From JAFGBN01 sp964394145 (GTDB taxonomy: Bacteria; Chloroflexota; Dehalococcoidia; GIF9; AB-539-J10), in the NCBI GenBank assembly GCA_964394145.1, contig CAYMVL010000020.1:1-64000 (forward strand): a DNA stretch of 64,000 nucleotides, written 5' to 3'. Under the pieces are notes generated by a model. That model was not told the origin of the DNA. It worked only from the letters and a program-made list of their open reading frames with translations, and did not search any database. Each line of letters opens with the position of its first letter. Within the stretch, counting starts at the first letter, position 1. The position numbers were made by a program, and so were the translations under genes. Positions 17,166-25,852 of the stretch are shown in pieces.

Positions 17166-17924
17166 TTGAGAATACTAGCAATAGGGGATATCATCGGCAA
17201 GCCAGGCAGAAATGCGGTACGGGATCTCCTGCCGGGCTTGCGTCGTGAGCACAGAATCAATCTAATAATAGGCAACGGTGAAAATACCGCTGGCGGAATA
17301 GGGATAACTCCAAGCACCGCACAGGAGCTTTTTGATTCTGGCATCGATGTAATAACTACAGGCAATCATGTCTGGGCCCACAAGGATATCATTCCGTACC
17401 TGGATGGTAACCTTGCCGTCGTCAGGCCGCTGAATTATCCACCCTCTGCTCCCGGGCGGGGCTATTTATATAAAGACGGGGTCTTGGTAGTTAACCTTAT
17501 AGGGCGCACCTTCATGGGCAATTTTGACTGCCCCTTTCGAGCTATGGACCAATTGCTAAGCAAAGTTGAAGGCAAGTCAAACATCATTATCGTTGACTTC
17601 CATGCTGAAGCAACCTCAGAAAAGGTAGCCATGGGTTGGTACTTAGATGGGCGAGTCAGTGCTGTGCTTGGCACTCATACCCATGTAGGCACTATTGATG
17701 GTCGTATATTATCCGGAGGCACTGCTTATGTTACCGACATAGGCATGGTTGGACCTTTGAATTCGGTTATCGGAGATGACCCGCACGCTGTAATTGATCG
17801 CTTTCTTACCCAGATGCCTAGTCGCCTACCAGTAGCAGATGGACCAGTAGTCTTCAATGCCGTTCTAATCGAGGTAGACGAGCAGACAGGTAAAGCAACA
17901 GCTATTACACGCGTCGAAGGTTAG
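17166..17924 (+). CDS. ymdB: YmdB-family metallophosphoesterase (TIGR00282)
   Basis: A 252-aa dinuclear-metal phosphodiesterase, known as a cyclic-nucleotide phosphodiesterase affecting sporulation and biofilm decisions in Bacillus. Metal motifs are GDIIGKPGR (start), NGENTAGG, TGNHVW, DFHAEATSEK and LGTHTHV. The start is TTG, 2 nt after the rny stop, which is the only in-frame start fitting the conserved MRILAIGDIIGK head. Co-transcription with rny is likely. Confidence 0.92.
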   Translation: MRILAIGDIIGKPGRNAVRDLLPGLRREHRINLIIGNGENTAGGIGITPSTAQELFDSGIDVITTGNHVWAHKDIIPYLDGNLAVVRPLNYPPSAPGRGYLYKDGVLVVNLIGRTFMGNFDCPFRAMDQLLSKVEGKSNIIIVDFHAEATSEKVAMGWYLDGRVSAVLGTHTHVGTIDGRILSGGTAYVTDIGMVGPLNSVIGDDPHAVIDRFLTQMPSRLPVADGPVVFNAVLIEVDEQTGKATAITRVEG

Positions 17925-18039
17925 CTGAAAAATTGTAAAGCTGGACTTCACCCCATTGAAGAGAACAGCCTTCGGGCGTTCGCATCTTCTCGCAATCGGG
18001 TCTACGATAATGGCTACTTGACGTAGAAGAACGCAGGTT

Positions 18040-18888
18040 TTAAACCTTAACCTCAACTACTCTATCTATGCCACTCAGGTCACGTATCAATCTGATGCTA
18101 GCGTGCGGCAAATTGCTGTGTATCATCGAAACCACTGTCTGTCCCTGGTTCTGTCCCATCTCCAGAAGCAAATGACCTCCATATTTAAGCTTCCCCGGAA
18201 CTTGTTTCAGCAGATGCCGTATCGTATCCAGACCACTCTTGCCACCAGCCAGAGCGATGCTTGGTTCAAAATTTATTATCTCAGGGCTCAATCTCTGCAT
18301 CTGGCTCTGTCTAACGTAAGGCAAGTTAGCTACAATCATATCCACAGCTCTGGGCAAGGGCTCAAGTAGATCTCCCTGGAGAAGTTCCACCTGGCCATCT
18401 ATGTTGTGGCTACGGCAATTTATCCCAGCTACCTCGATTGCTGAAGCCGAAATATCGCTAGCATATATCTTTGCCCTGGGCAGCTCTAGAGCAATACTAA
18501 TAGCAACGGCTCCGCTGCCTGTACCGATATCAGCTATGGTGAAGTCTTCACCACGACAGCAGTGATAAAGCTCTGCAGCCCTTTCTACTAAAATCTCTGT
18601 CTCCGGCCTGGGAATAAGCACACGGCCATCAACATAGAACGGGATACCGTAGAATTCGCAGCGCCTCAAAATATAAGCCAGCGGCTCATGAGCGAGGCGG
18701 CGTTGCATAAGATCCTGTAATCTACATGTCTCCCCCGACGTTAAGTCTCTTCCTGTTTCAGTGTAAAGCCCTGTCTTGGATATACCTAAGACATAGCATA
18801 CTAGGATCTCGGCTTCAACGGAAGCATCGTCAATTCCTGCCATAGATAGCGTATGGCTGGTTGAGCATACGGCTTCGCCTGAAGTCAT
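18040..18888 (-). CDS. prmC: release factor glutamine methyltransferase
   Basis: Methylates the Gln of the GGQ motif in peptide-chain release factors using SAM. The 282-aa protein has the SAM-binding motif ADIGTGSGAVAISIAL near residue 120 and an active-site motif NLPY in place of the usual NPPY (IVANLPYVRQ). The N-terminal helical domain (residues 1-80) fits the family. It overlaps the prfA stop by 4 nt (ATGA), giving the classic prfA-prmC arrangement. Confidence 0.94.
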   Translation of the reverse strand: MTSGEAVCSTSHTLSMAGIDDASVEAEILVCYVLGISKTGLYTETGRDLTSGETCRLQDLMQRRLAHEPLAYILRRCEFYGIPFYVDGRVLIPRPETEILVERAAELYHCCRGEDFTIADIGTGSGAVAISIALELPRAKIYASDISASAIEVAGINCRSHNIDGQVELLQGDLLEPLPRAVDMIVANLPYVRQSQMQRLSPEIINFEPSIALAGGKSGLDTIRHLLKQVPGKLKYGGHLLLEMGQNQGQTVVSMIHSNLPHASIRLIRDLSGIDRVVEVKV

Positions 18889-19955
18889 GAAAGTGCTGCC
18901 TCTAAGCGCTCGACCTGCTCTTTGCCGGCCAGGGCTTCGATAATTTCATCGAGATTCCCCTCTAAGACCTGCGATAAGTTATGGTAACTCAAATTTATTC
19001 TATGGTCGGTAAGACGATTCTGGGGGAAATTATAGGTTCTTACCTTCTCTGCCCGCTCGCCACTGCCTACTTGAGTCCGCCTCTCCTTATCTATGATTTC
19101 AGATTGCCTCTCCTGCTCCAAATCCAGTAACCTTGCCCTAAGCACTGCCATTGCCTTCATTCTATTTCTTATTTGGGACCTCTCATCCTGGCAAATAGCC
19201 ACTATGCCCGTAGGCAAATGAGTCAGACGAACCGCAGTAGTCACTTTGTTCACATTCTGCCCTCCGGCGCCGTGGCTATGGAAGAATTCCATCTTGAGAT
19301 CATCCGGCTTGATATTAACCTCGATTTCTTCTGCCTCAGGTAGAACGGCCACAGTGACTGTTGAGGTATGAATTCGTCCTGAAGCCTCTGTGACCGGCAC
19401 CCTTTGTACCCGGTGAACGCCACGTTCATATTTAAGCCGGCTAAAGGCGCCCTTGCCTTTAACCTCGAATACCAGAGCTTTAAAGCCTCCGATGCCACTC
19501 TGGTTGCTGTCAATGATTTCCACCTGCCAGCCTTTAGCTTGAGCATAGCGACTATACATGCGGAACAAATCTGCCGCGAAGAGACCAGCCTCCTCACCAC
19601 CAGCACCAGCCCTTATCTCAACAATCACATCTTTATCATCATTGGGGTCCTTGTATACCAGAGATGATTTGACCTGCTCTAGGAGCTCATCTTGCTCTTG
19701 TTTGAGCTTATTCATCTCTTCCTTGATAAGAGCTGTCATTTCAGCTTCTGAGCTGTCCCTCAGCAAAGCCTCGGCTTCAGTTAATGCTTCGCCTTTTCTC
19801 ATATACCCTTGATACATAGTCACTATGCCCTCAAGGCGGGCAATCTCTGTGGTCAGCTTCTGCAGCCGCTTTGGGTTAGTAGCTACCTCTGGTTCAGCTA
19901 CAAGCCTCTTCAATTCCTCGTACTTATTCTTTACTTCTCCTAACTTATCAATCAT
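18885..19955 (-). CDS. prfA: peptide chain release factor 1
   Basis: Recognises UAA/UAG stop codons and triggers peptide release. The 356-aa protein (from the ATG at 19955) has the GGQ loop SHGAGGQNVNKV. The codon-recognition tripeptide is PVT in VPVTEASGRIHTS, equivalent to the PxT of RF1. I chose the ATG at 19955 because the family starts there (MIDKLGEVKNKYEEL). A longer in-frame start at 19994 would run through the promoter. A CGGAG motif lies close upstream. Confidence 0.95.
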   Translation of the reverse strand: MIDKLGEVKNKYEELKRLVAEPEVATNPKRLQKLTTEIARLEGIVTMYQGYMRKGEALTEAEALLRDSSEAEMTALIKEEMNKLKQEQDELLEQVKSSLVYKDPNDDKDVIVEIRAGAGGEEAGLFAADLFRMYSRYAQAKGWQVEIIDSNQSGIGGFKALVFEVKGKGAFSRLKYERGVHRVQRVPVTEASGRIHTSTVTVAVLPEAEEIEVNIKPDDLKMEFFHSHGAGGQNVNKVTTAVRLTHLPTGIVAICQDERSQIRNRMKAMAVLRARLLDLEQERQSEIIDKERRTQVGSGERAEKVRTYNFPQNRLTDHRINLSYHNLSQVLEGNLDEIIEALAGKEQVERLEAALS

Positions 19956-19965
19956 AGCTCCGACT

Positions 19966-19994
19966 ATTATAATATAGGGGCATAAGGCACTCAA
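19966..19994 (-). promoter_or_regulatory. promoter of prfA-prmC
   Basis: On the minus strand TTGAGT (19989-19994), a 17-nt spacer and TATAAT (19966-19971). The predicted start site, near 19959, is only about 4 nt from the ATG at 19955, again pointing to a leaderless or nearly leaderless mRNA. Confidence 0.6.
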
Positions 19995-20064
19995 ATTCAG
20001 CGTTTAGCCACCAGAAGGTATAATTAAACATACAATTATTGAAAGGTGATTAGCAGCCAACGTT

Positions 20065-20901
20065 ATGAAAGCTAAACCGGATTGCTATGAATGCCTGCGA
20101 GGGCTGGCCTACCAAGCTGCCAACCTAGCAGACGATGATGAGAAGGTCAGAGAGAGCGCGATAAAGGCAGCATTGAGAACTCTTGACGCTAATTTCTCAA
20201 CTAACGAAGTGACTATCACAGTTGCTGCCAAGATTCACGAGGCGATAAAGGAAATCACCGGCAACCCCGATCCTTACAGTACAATGAAAGATGAGGAATT
20301 GAGCATCGCCAGAGAATTGTATCCTAGAGTAAGCCCCAAATATAAGGATGATTTGAGAGGCCGTCTCAGCCTGGCCACAGCAGCCAATGCCATCGACTTC
20401 TTCAAAAGGCGCAGTTTTATCGAAGAGCATATAAGTAATCCTTTGGAGTTCGCCATTGATGACTCCTCCCGTTTCGAAGCGAAGCTAAAAGATGCCAAGA
20501 AGGTCCTGTACCTGGCTGACAATGCCGGGGAGATATATTTCGATCTGCCCCTAGTCAAATGGGTAAGACGCTTTGCCAATGTTATCTACATAGTTAAACC
20601 CCGGCCTGTTCAGGACGATGCCACCCTAGAGGACATCAGGAAAGCTGGACTGGAAGGCGATTTTGGAGCGATTATGACTGGCACAGCCTCACCCGGGCTT
20701 ATGCTACCCCTGGCCTCAGAAGAGTTTAAACGACAGTTTGAGTCAGCAGACCTGATATTAGCCAAGGGTATGGGCAACTACGAATCTTTGTCCGAGCTTC
20801 CCGGTCAAGGGAAAATCCTATATTGCCTCATGGCTAAATGCAACCCTGTCGCCCAGTCGCTAGGGGTGCCCCTGAACAGTTACGTGGCTCTGCTGGACTA
20901 A
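20065..20901 (+). CDS. DUF89/ARMT1-family protein (damage-control phosphatase-like)
   Basis: A 278-aa protein of the DUF89 family (COG1578), metal-dependent phosphatases thought to remove damaged phospho-metabolites. Diagnostic motifs are MKAKPDCYECLRG at the start, YLADNAGEIYFDLPL near residue 150 (metal-binding Asp/Asn), and ILAKGMGNYESLSE near the end. Upstream spacing includes AAAGGTG, a weak ribosome-binding site. It stands alone on the plus strand, divergent from prfA. Substrate is unknown. Confidence 0.87.
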   Translation: MKAKPDCYECLRGLAYQAANLADDDEKVRESAIKAALRTLDANFSTNEVTITVAAKIHEAIKEITGNPDPYSTMKDEELSIARELYPRVSPKYKDDLRGRLSLATAANAIDFFKRRSFIEEHISNPLEFAIDDSSRFEAKLKDAKKVLYLADNAGEIYFDLPLVKWVRRFANVIYIVKPRPVQDDATLEDIRKAGLEGDFGAIMTGTASPGLMLPLASEEFKRQFESADLILAKGMGNYESLSELPGQGKILYCLMAKCNPVAQSLGVPLNSYVALLD

Positions 20902-21074
20902 TAACAGGTAAAAGCAAGAGTCCTCCTATTTCCACGACAGCCAATGTTCTATGCCAAATTATCCACTTGGACTTAAGCCTGAACATCGCTTGACAAGGAA
21001 TCGCTAAGGGCTCTGCCCGCAGCCAACACCTCTCCCACAACTCCTGTTAGCCGGAATTCAATTTGCTACTAAAG

Positions 21075-21104
21075 TTGACACGACCGCAACTTCTGAACTA
21101 TCAT
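21075..21104 (+). promoter_or_regulatory. promoter of the B12-binding radical SAM gene
   Basis: TTGACA (21075-21080), an 18-nt spacer and TATCAT (21099-21104), about 90 nt upstream of the ATG at 21195. The rest of the 293-bp gap after the DUF89 gene shows no gene. Confidence 0.5.
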
Positions 21105-21194
21105 TGGCGGCGAACTATAAGAGGTTCCACTAAGGAAATGTCGGCCTATTGTGCTATTATCTCTCCGACTGCTCTGAATTGAAAGGAGATTACT

Positions 21195-22727
21195 ATGAAG
21201 ACATTATTTGTTTATCCCAAGTATCCAGAGACTTTCTGGAGTTTTAAGCATGCCTTGAAATTCATTTCTAAGAAGGTGGCTTTCCCTCCCCTTGGCTTGT
21301 TAACGGTGGCAGCGATGGTTCCCGCTGAATGGGAGAAAAAGCTTGTAGATATGAATGATGCAAACCTTACTGACGAAGACATCAACTGGGCTGATTATGT
21401 ATTTATCAGCGCTATGGCAGTGCAACAAGATTCGGCAAGGGAGGTTATCAACAGGTGTAAGCAATTTGGAACTAAGGTTGTTGCCGGTGGCCCCCTCTTC
21501 AGCACCGGGTACGAAGAGTTTGGTTTTGACGATATAGACCATCTGATACTCTGTGAGGCGGAGAATCTAATGCCGCTCTTTTTGGCAGATTTAGAGAAGG
21601 GATGTGCCAAACACATCTACGAGTCCGAGGACCGACCGGATATCACGAAGACTCCTGCACCTTTGTGGTCACTCATCAACATGAAGAAATACCATTCGAT
21701 GAGCCTACAATACTCTCGGGGTTGTCCTTTCAATTGCGAGTTCTGTGACATTATTGTAATGAATGGGCATATACCTCGGAGTAAAGACAGTGACCAGATA
21801 ATAGCCGAGTTGGAGGCATTATATAATCGGGGGTGGCGGGGAAGTGTATTTTTCGTTGATGATAATTTCATTGGCAATAAGCGTAAGTTAAAGTCAGAAA
21901 CCCTGCCGGCGATAATTGAGTGGATGGAAAAGAAAGAATATCCTTTTTCATTCTTTACGGAGGCCTCTATAAACCTTGCTGATGATGAGCAACTAATGCA
22001 ATTGATGAGCAAGGCGGGATTTGACCAGGTATTTGTTGGCATCGAGAGCCCGAATGAGGCAAGCCTGGTTGAATGTAACAAAATACCGAATAAGAACCGT
22101 GATTTACTCGCATCCGTCAAAAAGATTCAAAACCACGGTTTTCAAGTGCAGGGAGGGTTCATTGTAGGTTTCGATAGCGACCCACTTACAATCTTCAAAA
22201 GCCAAATAAGTTTTATTCAGAGGAGTGGCATTGTTACCGCGATGGTGGGTGTGTTAATGGCCCCACCGGGAACAAGGCTGTACAAACGACTGAAGAGTGA
22301 GAACCGCTTATTAACAGGTGGTACTGGCGACAATACGGATGGGTCAACTAATATCATTCCTAAGATGGGCTATGAAAAACTGGCTGAAGGTTACAAGCAT
22401 ATCGTAGATACAATCTACTCGCCCAGACCGTATTACCAGCGCATTAGGACCTTCCTGCGAGAATATAACCCCAATACGTTCAGAAAGAGCAGGCTTACTT
22501 TTGCCTACTTCATGGCATTTATCAAGTCCCTCTGGATTATGGGTGTCAAGGAAAAAGGCAGAACCTGTTATTGGAAGCTGATCGCCTGGACTCTAGTGAA
22601 GAAGCCTAAGTCTTTGCCACTGTCCGTAACCCTTGCTATCCAGGGACTGCACTTCCGCAAGGTTGCCGAGAAAATAAAGGTGCCTTCTCTTGAGCAGTCT
22701 CATCAGCTATCGCGAGCAAGAACCTAG
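21195..22727 (+). CDS. B12-binding-domain radical SAM protein (DUF4070 type)
   Basis: A 510-aa protein of the COG1032 class. Residues 1-140 form a cobalamin-binding-like Rossmann domain (FPPLGLLTVAAMVP; VVAGGPLFSTGYEEF). The radical SAM domain follows with SRGCPFNCEFCDI (C-x3-C-x2-C) near residue 180 and VFFVDDNFIGNK. A C-terminal DUF4070-type extension starts around residue 375. The start has AAAGGAG. Relatives act as methylases or ring-forming enzymes in lipid or antibiotic pathways. The substrate is not deducible, and no biosynthetic neighbours are present. Confidence 0.88.
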   Translation: MKTLFVYPKYPETFWSFKHALKFISKKVAFPPLGLLTVAAMVPAEWEKKLVDMNDANLTDEDINWADYVFISAMAVQQDSAREVINRCKQFGTKVVAGGPLFSTGYEEFGFDDIDHLILCEAENLMPLFLADLEKGCAKHIYESEDRPDITKTPAPLWSLINMKKYHSMSLQYSRGCPFNCEFCDIIVMNGHIPRSKDSDQIIAELEALYNRGWRGSVFFVDDNFIGNKRKLKSETLPAIIEWMEKKEYPFSFFTEASINLADDEQLMQLMSKAGFDQVFVGIESPNEASLVECNKIPNKNRDLLASVKKIQNHGFQVQGGFIVGFDSDPLTIFKSQISFIQRSGIVTAMVGVLMAPPGTRLYKRLKSENRLLTGGTGDNTDGSTNIIPKMGYEKLAEGYKHIVDTIYSPRPYYQRIRTFLREYNPNTFRKSRLTFAYFMAFIKSLWIMGVKEKGRTCYWKLIAWTLVKKPKSLPLSVTLAIQGLHFRKVAEKIKVPSLEQSHQLSRART

Positions 22728-22840
22728 GGCCAAGCGAGAATTAATCACTATAGGGCTGAGGCAACGCCTGTAAGATTGCGTTTCCGCTTATGTCCAATCT
22801 CGTGCTTGGTAGCATCCGGGGCGCTTTCTGCGCTGTGTTT

Positions 22841-23401
22841 TCAGATATCAAGAGTGCTCAGCACTTCCTGCAGCGCTGCAATATAGCTTTCGCAGGTTCT
22901 GGAGTCGAAAAGCACGAACACTACCTCTTTGAGGGAAGTAGCCTGCTTCTGCAAGAATGATACTACCGTATTCATGGCTACCCTTGCTGCTTCAGCCGCC
23001 GGGTAGCCGTAGGCTCCGGTGCTTATAGAAGGGAAAGAAATACTGACCAGCTTCTCCGCGGAAGCCGTTCTTAACGACTCACGATAAGCGCCTGCCAGGA
23101 GCTCGGCTTCATTTCTGTCGCCGCCGTGCCAGATAGGGCCAACTGTATGTATAACCCGCTTCGCCTTGAGATTACCTCCTGTGGTGCTTACAGCTTTCCC
23201 CGTTGGCAAACTCCCCTGCCTGGCGACAATTTGTTTGCATTCCGCCAGAATAGCCGGCCCTCCAGCCCTGTGTATCGCCCCATCCACTCCTCCACCCCCC
23301 ATTAAGCTTGAATTAGCAGCGTTGACTATAGCTTCGGTAGCCTGCCTGGTTATATCCCCTTGAATTATGCGCAGCCTTGTGTCGTTAACCCTTAATTCCA
23401 T
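22841..23401 (-). CDS. macrodomain protein (O-acetyl-ADP-ribose deacetylase-like)
   Basis: A 186-aa stand-alone macrodomain of the YmdB/MacroD type. It binds ADP-ribose derivatives and removes acetyl or ADP-ribosyl groups. Motifs are IVNAANSSLMGGGGVDGAIH with the catalytic Asn/Asp pair near residue 30, and SISFPSISTGAYGYP near residue 120. It lies just downstream of RNase HIII on the same strand. Confidence 0.93.
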   Translation of the reverse strand: MELRVNDTRLRIIQGDITRQATEAIVNAANSSLMGGGGVDGAIHRAGGPAILAECKQIVARQGSLPTGKAVSTTGGNLKAKRVIHTVGPIWHGGDRNEAELLAGAYRESLRTASAEKLVSISFPSISTGAYGYPAAEAARVAMNTVVSFLQKQATSLKEVVFVLFDSRTCESYIAALQEVLSTLDI

Positions 23402-23415
23402 TGCTTATTCCTCTC

Positions 23416-24126
23416 CTACTCTGCCAGAACAGATTTTGTGGTCTTGAAGTGCACTTTGGCAACCTCGTTTAGCTTTCCCAGACCATATTTTTGGACAAAT
23501 TCCTTGCCCGCCTCGATTACTGCAGATGAAGCCCCTTTCGGTAAATCCAGACCATACTTCACCGACAGCACTTTTAGCTGGCGGAGAAACTCCGCCCTGG
23601 CTAAGATTGAAGCCGCCGCCACCGCTATATCACTTTCAGCTCTTACCTCCTGTCTCACCTCTATCTTCTTCCCTTTCTCCATCAAAGCGTTAGCTATGAA
23701 GTTCTTGTCTCCAAATTGGTCAGCCAGAGCATAGTCACATTCCTCCCTGTCCAGGATATTTTCTATGGCTCTCGAATGGCCCCAGGCCAGCAGGCGGTTC
23801 AGGTTCCCTATCTTGTTGTATAACTCATTATATCTTTTGGGCCCTATAACAACCACCGAGTAGCGGAACTGTTTCCTGATTTTGGCCGCTAGCTCCTTTA
23901 CCGAATTATCTGAGAGCCGCTTGCTGTCCTTCACCCCAAGTCTCTGGAGCAACTGAGCCGTTGTGTCGTCTAATACCACTGCGGCGACTACTAAAGGCCC
24001 GAAATAATCACCCTTGCCAGCTTCATCGGTGCCCATCCATTTCGAGCCTGGCAGCTTTGTAGAACTTTCCTGCAATGGTTTGCTCAACATACAGAAACCA
24101 GCCACTCCACGATTTTCTGCATGCAT
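23416..24126 (-). CDS. rnhC: ribonuclease HIII
   Basis: Cleaves the RNA strand of RNA/DNA hybrids. The HIII signature GTDEAGKGDYFGPLVVAAV is clear, followed by GVKDSKRLSD and the late acidic motif SDIAVAAASILARAEFL. The reading frame extends to 24288. That start would overlap the divergent regulator gene and its promoter, and the extra residues do not resemble the usual TBP-like N-terminal domain. I therefore prefer the ATG at 24126 (236 aa); the ATG at 24090 is equally possible. In either case the N-terminal substrate-binding domain seems to be missing. Confidence 0.88.
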   Translation of the reverse strand: MHAENRGVAGFCMLSKPLQESSTKLPGSKWMGTDEAGKGDYFGPLVVAAVVLDDTTAQLLQRLGVKDSKRLSDNSVKELAAKIRKQFRYSVVVIGPKRYNELYNKIGNLNRLLAWGHSRAIENILDREECDYALADQFGDKNFIANALMEKGKKIEVRQEVRAESDIAVAAASILARAEFLRQLKVLSVKYGLDLPKGASSAVIEAGKEFVQKYGLGKLNEVAKVHFKTTKSVLAE

Positions 24127-24163
24127 AATATCAAATTTCTTCTGTGCTAGATACAACGAGATA

Positions 24164-24192
24164 TTGACAAAAAGTTTGCCATCTGATATTTT
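24164..24192 (+). promoter_or_regulatory. promoter of the DtxR-type regulator
   Basis: TTGACA (24164-24169), a 17-nt spacer and TATTTT (24187-24192), followed by the operator at 24191-24210 and the ribosome-binding site TTGGAGG at 24211-24217. Confidence 0.65.
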
Positions 24193-24210
24193 GTTAGACT
24201 CCTCTAACAA
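24191..24210 (+). promoter_or_regulatory. DtxR-type operator (perfect inverted repeat)
   Basis: TTGTTAGACTCCTCTAACAA: two perfect 8-bp arms around CTCC. It overlaps the end of the -10 box and the expected start site, where a repressor would block transcription. Its TTAG...CTAA core resembles DtxR/IdeR/MntR boxes. Autoregulation by the adjacent regulator is inferred. Confidence 0.65.
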
Positions 24211-24227
24211 TTGGAGGATTACGAACC

Positions 24228-24734
24228 ATGGTGAAACAGGAGCTGCACGGAGCACGTACTCCCTGCATGGAAGACTACCTTGAAGCAATCGCTATGCTTC
24301 GCGGAGAGGGGAAGGTGGTCAGGGTCAATCAGATCAGCCGAAGGTTGAAGGTGAGTATGCCCAGCGTTACTTCAGCCTTGAAGAAGCTCTCAGAGCAAGG
24401 TCTGGTCGATCACGAAAGGTATGGCTATGTTGAGCTTACTGCCGGGGGGCACAGGGCGGCCAAGGATATAATTCGTCGCCACAAGGCATTGAGCCTTTTT
24501 CTTTCTGAAGCCCTGGGGATCGACCCCAAGACAGCTGATGAGGATGCGTGCAAGATTGAACATGTCATTAGCCCGCTCAGCTTAGAAAGGGTAATAAAGT
24601 TTATAGAGTTTATAGAGGCCTGCCCTCTGGGAGAGCCCAATTTCCCCAAGAGATATAAGTATTATGTGGAACATGGAGTGCTACCGGAGGAATGCGAGCG
24701 ATGCATGGAGAAGAGCATGACAAAGAAAGAGTAA
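24228..24734 (+). CDS. DtxR-family metal-dependent repressor
   Basis: A 168-aa transcription factor controlled by Fe2+ or Mn2+. The N-terminal winged helix is MEDYLEAIAMLRGEG...ISRRLKVSMPSVTSALKKL (residues 14-55). It is followed by the dimerisation and metal-binding domain with H-rich RRHKALSLFLSEALGID and DACKIEHVISPLSLERV. The C-terminus carries a CERCMEK pair. No SH3-like third domain is present, so it is the short MntR/IdeR-like form. It precedes the feo genes and has an inverted-repeat operator over its own promoter. Iron is the likelier effector because of the neighbours. Confidence 0.92.
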   Translation: MVKQELHGARTPCMEDYLEAIAMLRGEGKVVRVNQISRRLKVSMPSVTSALKKLSEQGLVDHERYGYVELTAGGHRAAKDIIRRHKALSLFLSEALGIDPKTADEDACKIEHVISPLSLERVIKFIEFIEACPLGEPNFPKRYKYYVEHGVLPEECERCMEKSMTKKE

Positions 24735-24760
24735 TAGCCACCGCGCGTTCAGGAATCAAG

Positions 24761-24774
24761 TTAGATGTCTCTAA
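24761..24774 (+). promoter_or_regulatory. second DtxR-type box, ahead of feoA
   Basis: TTAGATGTCTCTAA: 5-bp arms TTAGA/TCTAA around a 4-nt centre, the same core and spacing as the operator at 24191-24210. It lies between the regulator stop and the first feoA (24868), so it probably controls the feo operon. Confidence 0.5.
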
Positions 24775-24867
24775 GAAGAACTAACAACGGTCAGACAATC
24801 TATCATCTCATGAGTCATGAATGCCTGGTAAGTCTGCTGTACAAGACAAAAAGGAGAAGAAGTAGCA

Positions 24868-25083
24868 ATGGTGCTAGGTCAACTTGGAGTTGGTGAAACA
24901 GCCAGAATCGTGGCAATTGATGGGGGCAGAGAGCTGAGGCAAAAGCTGTTTCTAAGAGGTTTGGTGGAGGGTAAGGTAATGAGAATAGTATCCAATTACG
25001 GGCCAATTACTGTCGAAGTTGACAGGAACGTAATCGCGGTTGGTCGGGGGATGGCTCAAAAAATTATCGTTGAGAGGCGTTAA
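24868..25083 (+). CDS. feoA: FeoA-domain protein 1
   Basis: A 71-aa SH3-like FeoA protein that assists the FeoB ferrous-iron transporter. It reads GETARIVAIDGGRELRQKLFLRGLVEG, the usual FeoA strand-turn pattern, ending with AVGRGMAQKIIVERR. It is preceded by AAAAAGGAGAAGAAG. It is followed after 2 nt by a second feoA. Confidence 0.88.
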   Translation: MVLGQLGVGETARIVAIDGGRELRQKLFLRGLVEGKVMRIVSNYGPITVEVDRNVIAVGRGMAQKIIVERR

Positions 25084-25085
25084 GC

Positions 25086-25313
25086 GTGGAGAAGAAGCTA
25101 TCCCAGATGAAATACGAAGAGAAGGGCATAATAAGGAGGATTGACCAGAGCCTAAAGGCCCGGATAGCAGGCTTGGGAATCAGAGAAGGCAAGGAGATTA
25201 CGATGATGACGAAGCAGCCGATAAAGGGCCCTTTGGTAGTGACTGTAGATAGAGCTCATTCATCTATCGGCCTTGGACTGGCGGAGAAGATCATCGTAGA
25301 GGTAGCCGAATGA
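25086..25313 (+). CDS. feoA: FeoA-domain protein 2
   Basis: A second 75-aa FeoA-like protein (EKGIIRRIDQSLKARIAGLGIREGKEIT; SSIGLGLAEKIIVEVAE). The start is GTG, two bases after the first feoA stop. It overlaps the next gene by 4 nt (ATGA). Tandem FeoA proteins occur in other anaerobes. Confidence 0.87.
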   Translation: MEKKLSQMKYEEKGIIRRIDQSLKARIAGLGIREGKEITMMTKQPIKGPLVVTVDRAHSSIGLGLAEKIIVEVAE

Positions 25314-25852
25314 AGAAAGTATTGTTGATGGGGCAATCCAATGTAGGCAAGTCTGTGATTTTCAACCGCCTGGCTGGAGCGCATGTTACCGAGTCTAATT
25401 ACGCTGGAACAACCGTTGATTTCGCCAAGGGTGTCATGAGGCTCGACCATGAGGACGTTGAAATCATAGATGTGCCAGGCACTTTTTCTCTAGAGGCCAA
25501 GGACAAGGCCGAGGAAGTGGCAGTAAGAATGCTTGAGGAGGAAAAAGAAGCTCTGGTTGTCTGCGTTATCGATTCATCAAAAATAGAGCGAGGCCTTTAT
25601 CTGGCTCTGGAAATCATTGAGAGGGGCTATCCTATAGTAGTTGCCCTGAATATGTGGGATGTAGCCAGCAATAATAATGTGAAGGTAGATATTCTAAAAC
25701 TGGAGCAGATTCTCGGTGTGCCAGTTGCTCCTACCGTAGCGACGAGAGGAGAAGGGCTTAAGGAACTGGTCCTGCGGATGAAAGAAGCAACGCCAGGTTA
25801 TATAGACAGAATCATGGAAAAAGTGGGAACTAAAATTGGAACTCACAGTTGA
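25310..25852 (+). CDS. feoB: FeoB GTPase domain (separate ORF)
   Basis: A 180-aa protein equal to the N-terminal G domain of FeoB. It has the P-loop GQSNVGKSVIFNRLAG, switch region NYAGTTVDFAKG, DVPGTFSLEA (G3), and LNMWD in place of the usual NKxD-type G4 (IVVALNMWDVA, normal for FeoB). It ends just after the region where the full-length protein would continue into the GDI helices. The membrane part follows in another frame, with overlap. This is a natural split or a frameshift; see findings. Confidence 0.9.
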   Translation: MKKVLLMGQSNVGKSVIFNRLAGAHVTESNYAGTTVDFAKGVMRLDHEDVEIIDVPGTFSLEAKDKAEEVAVRMLEEEKEALVVCVIDSSKIERGLYLALEIIERGYPIVVALNMWDVASNNNVKVDILKLEQILGVPVAPTVATRGEGLKELVLRMKEATPGYIDRIMEKVGTKIGTHS

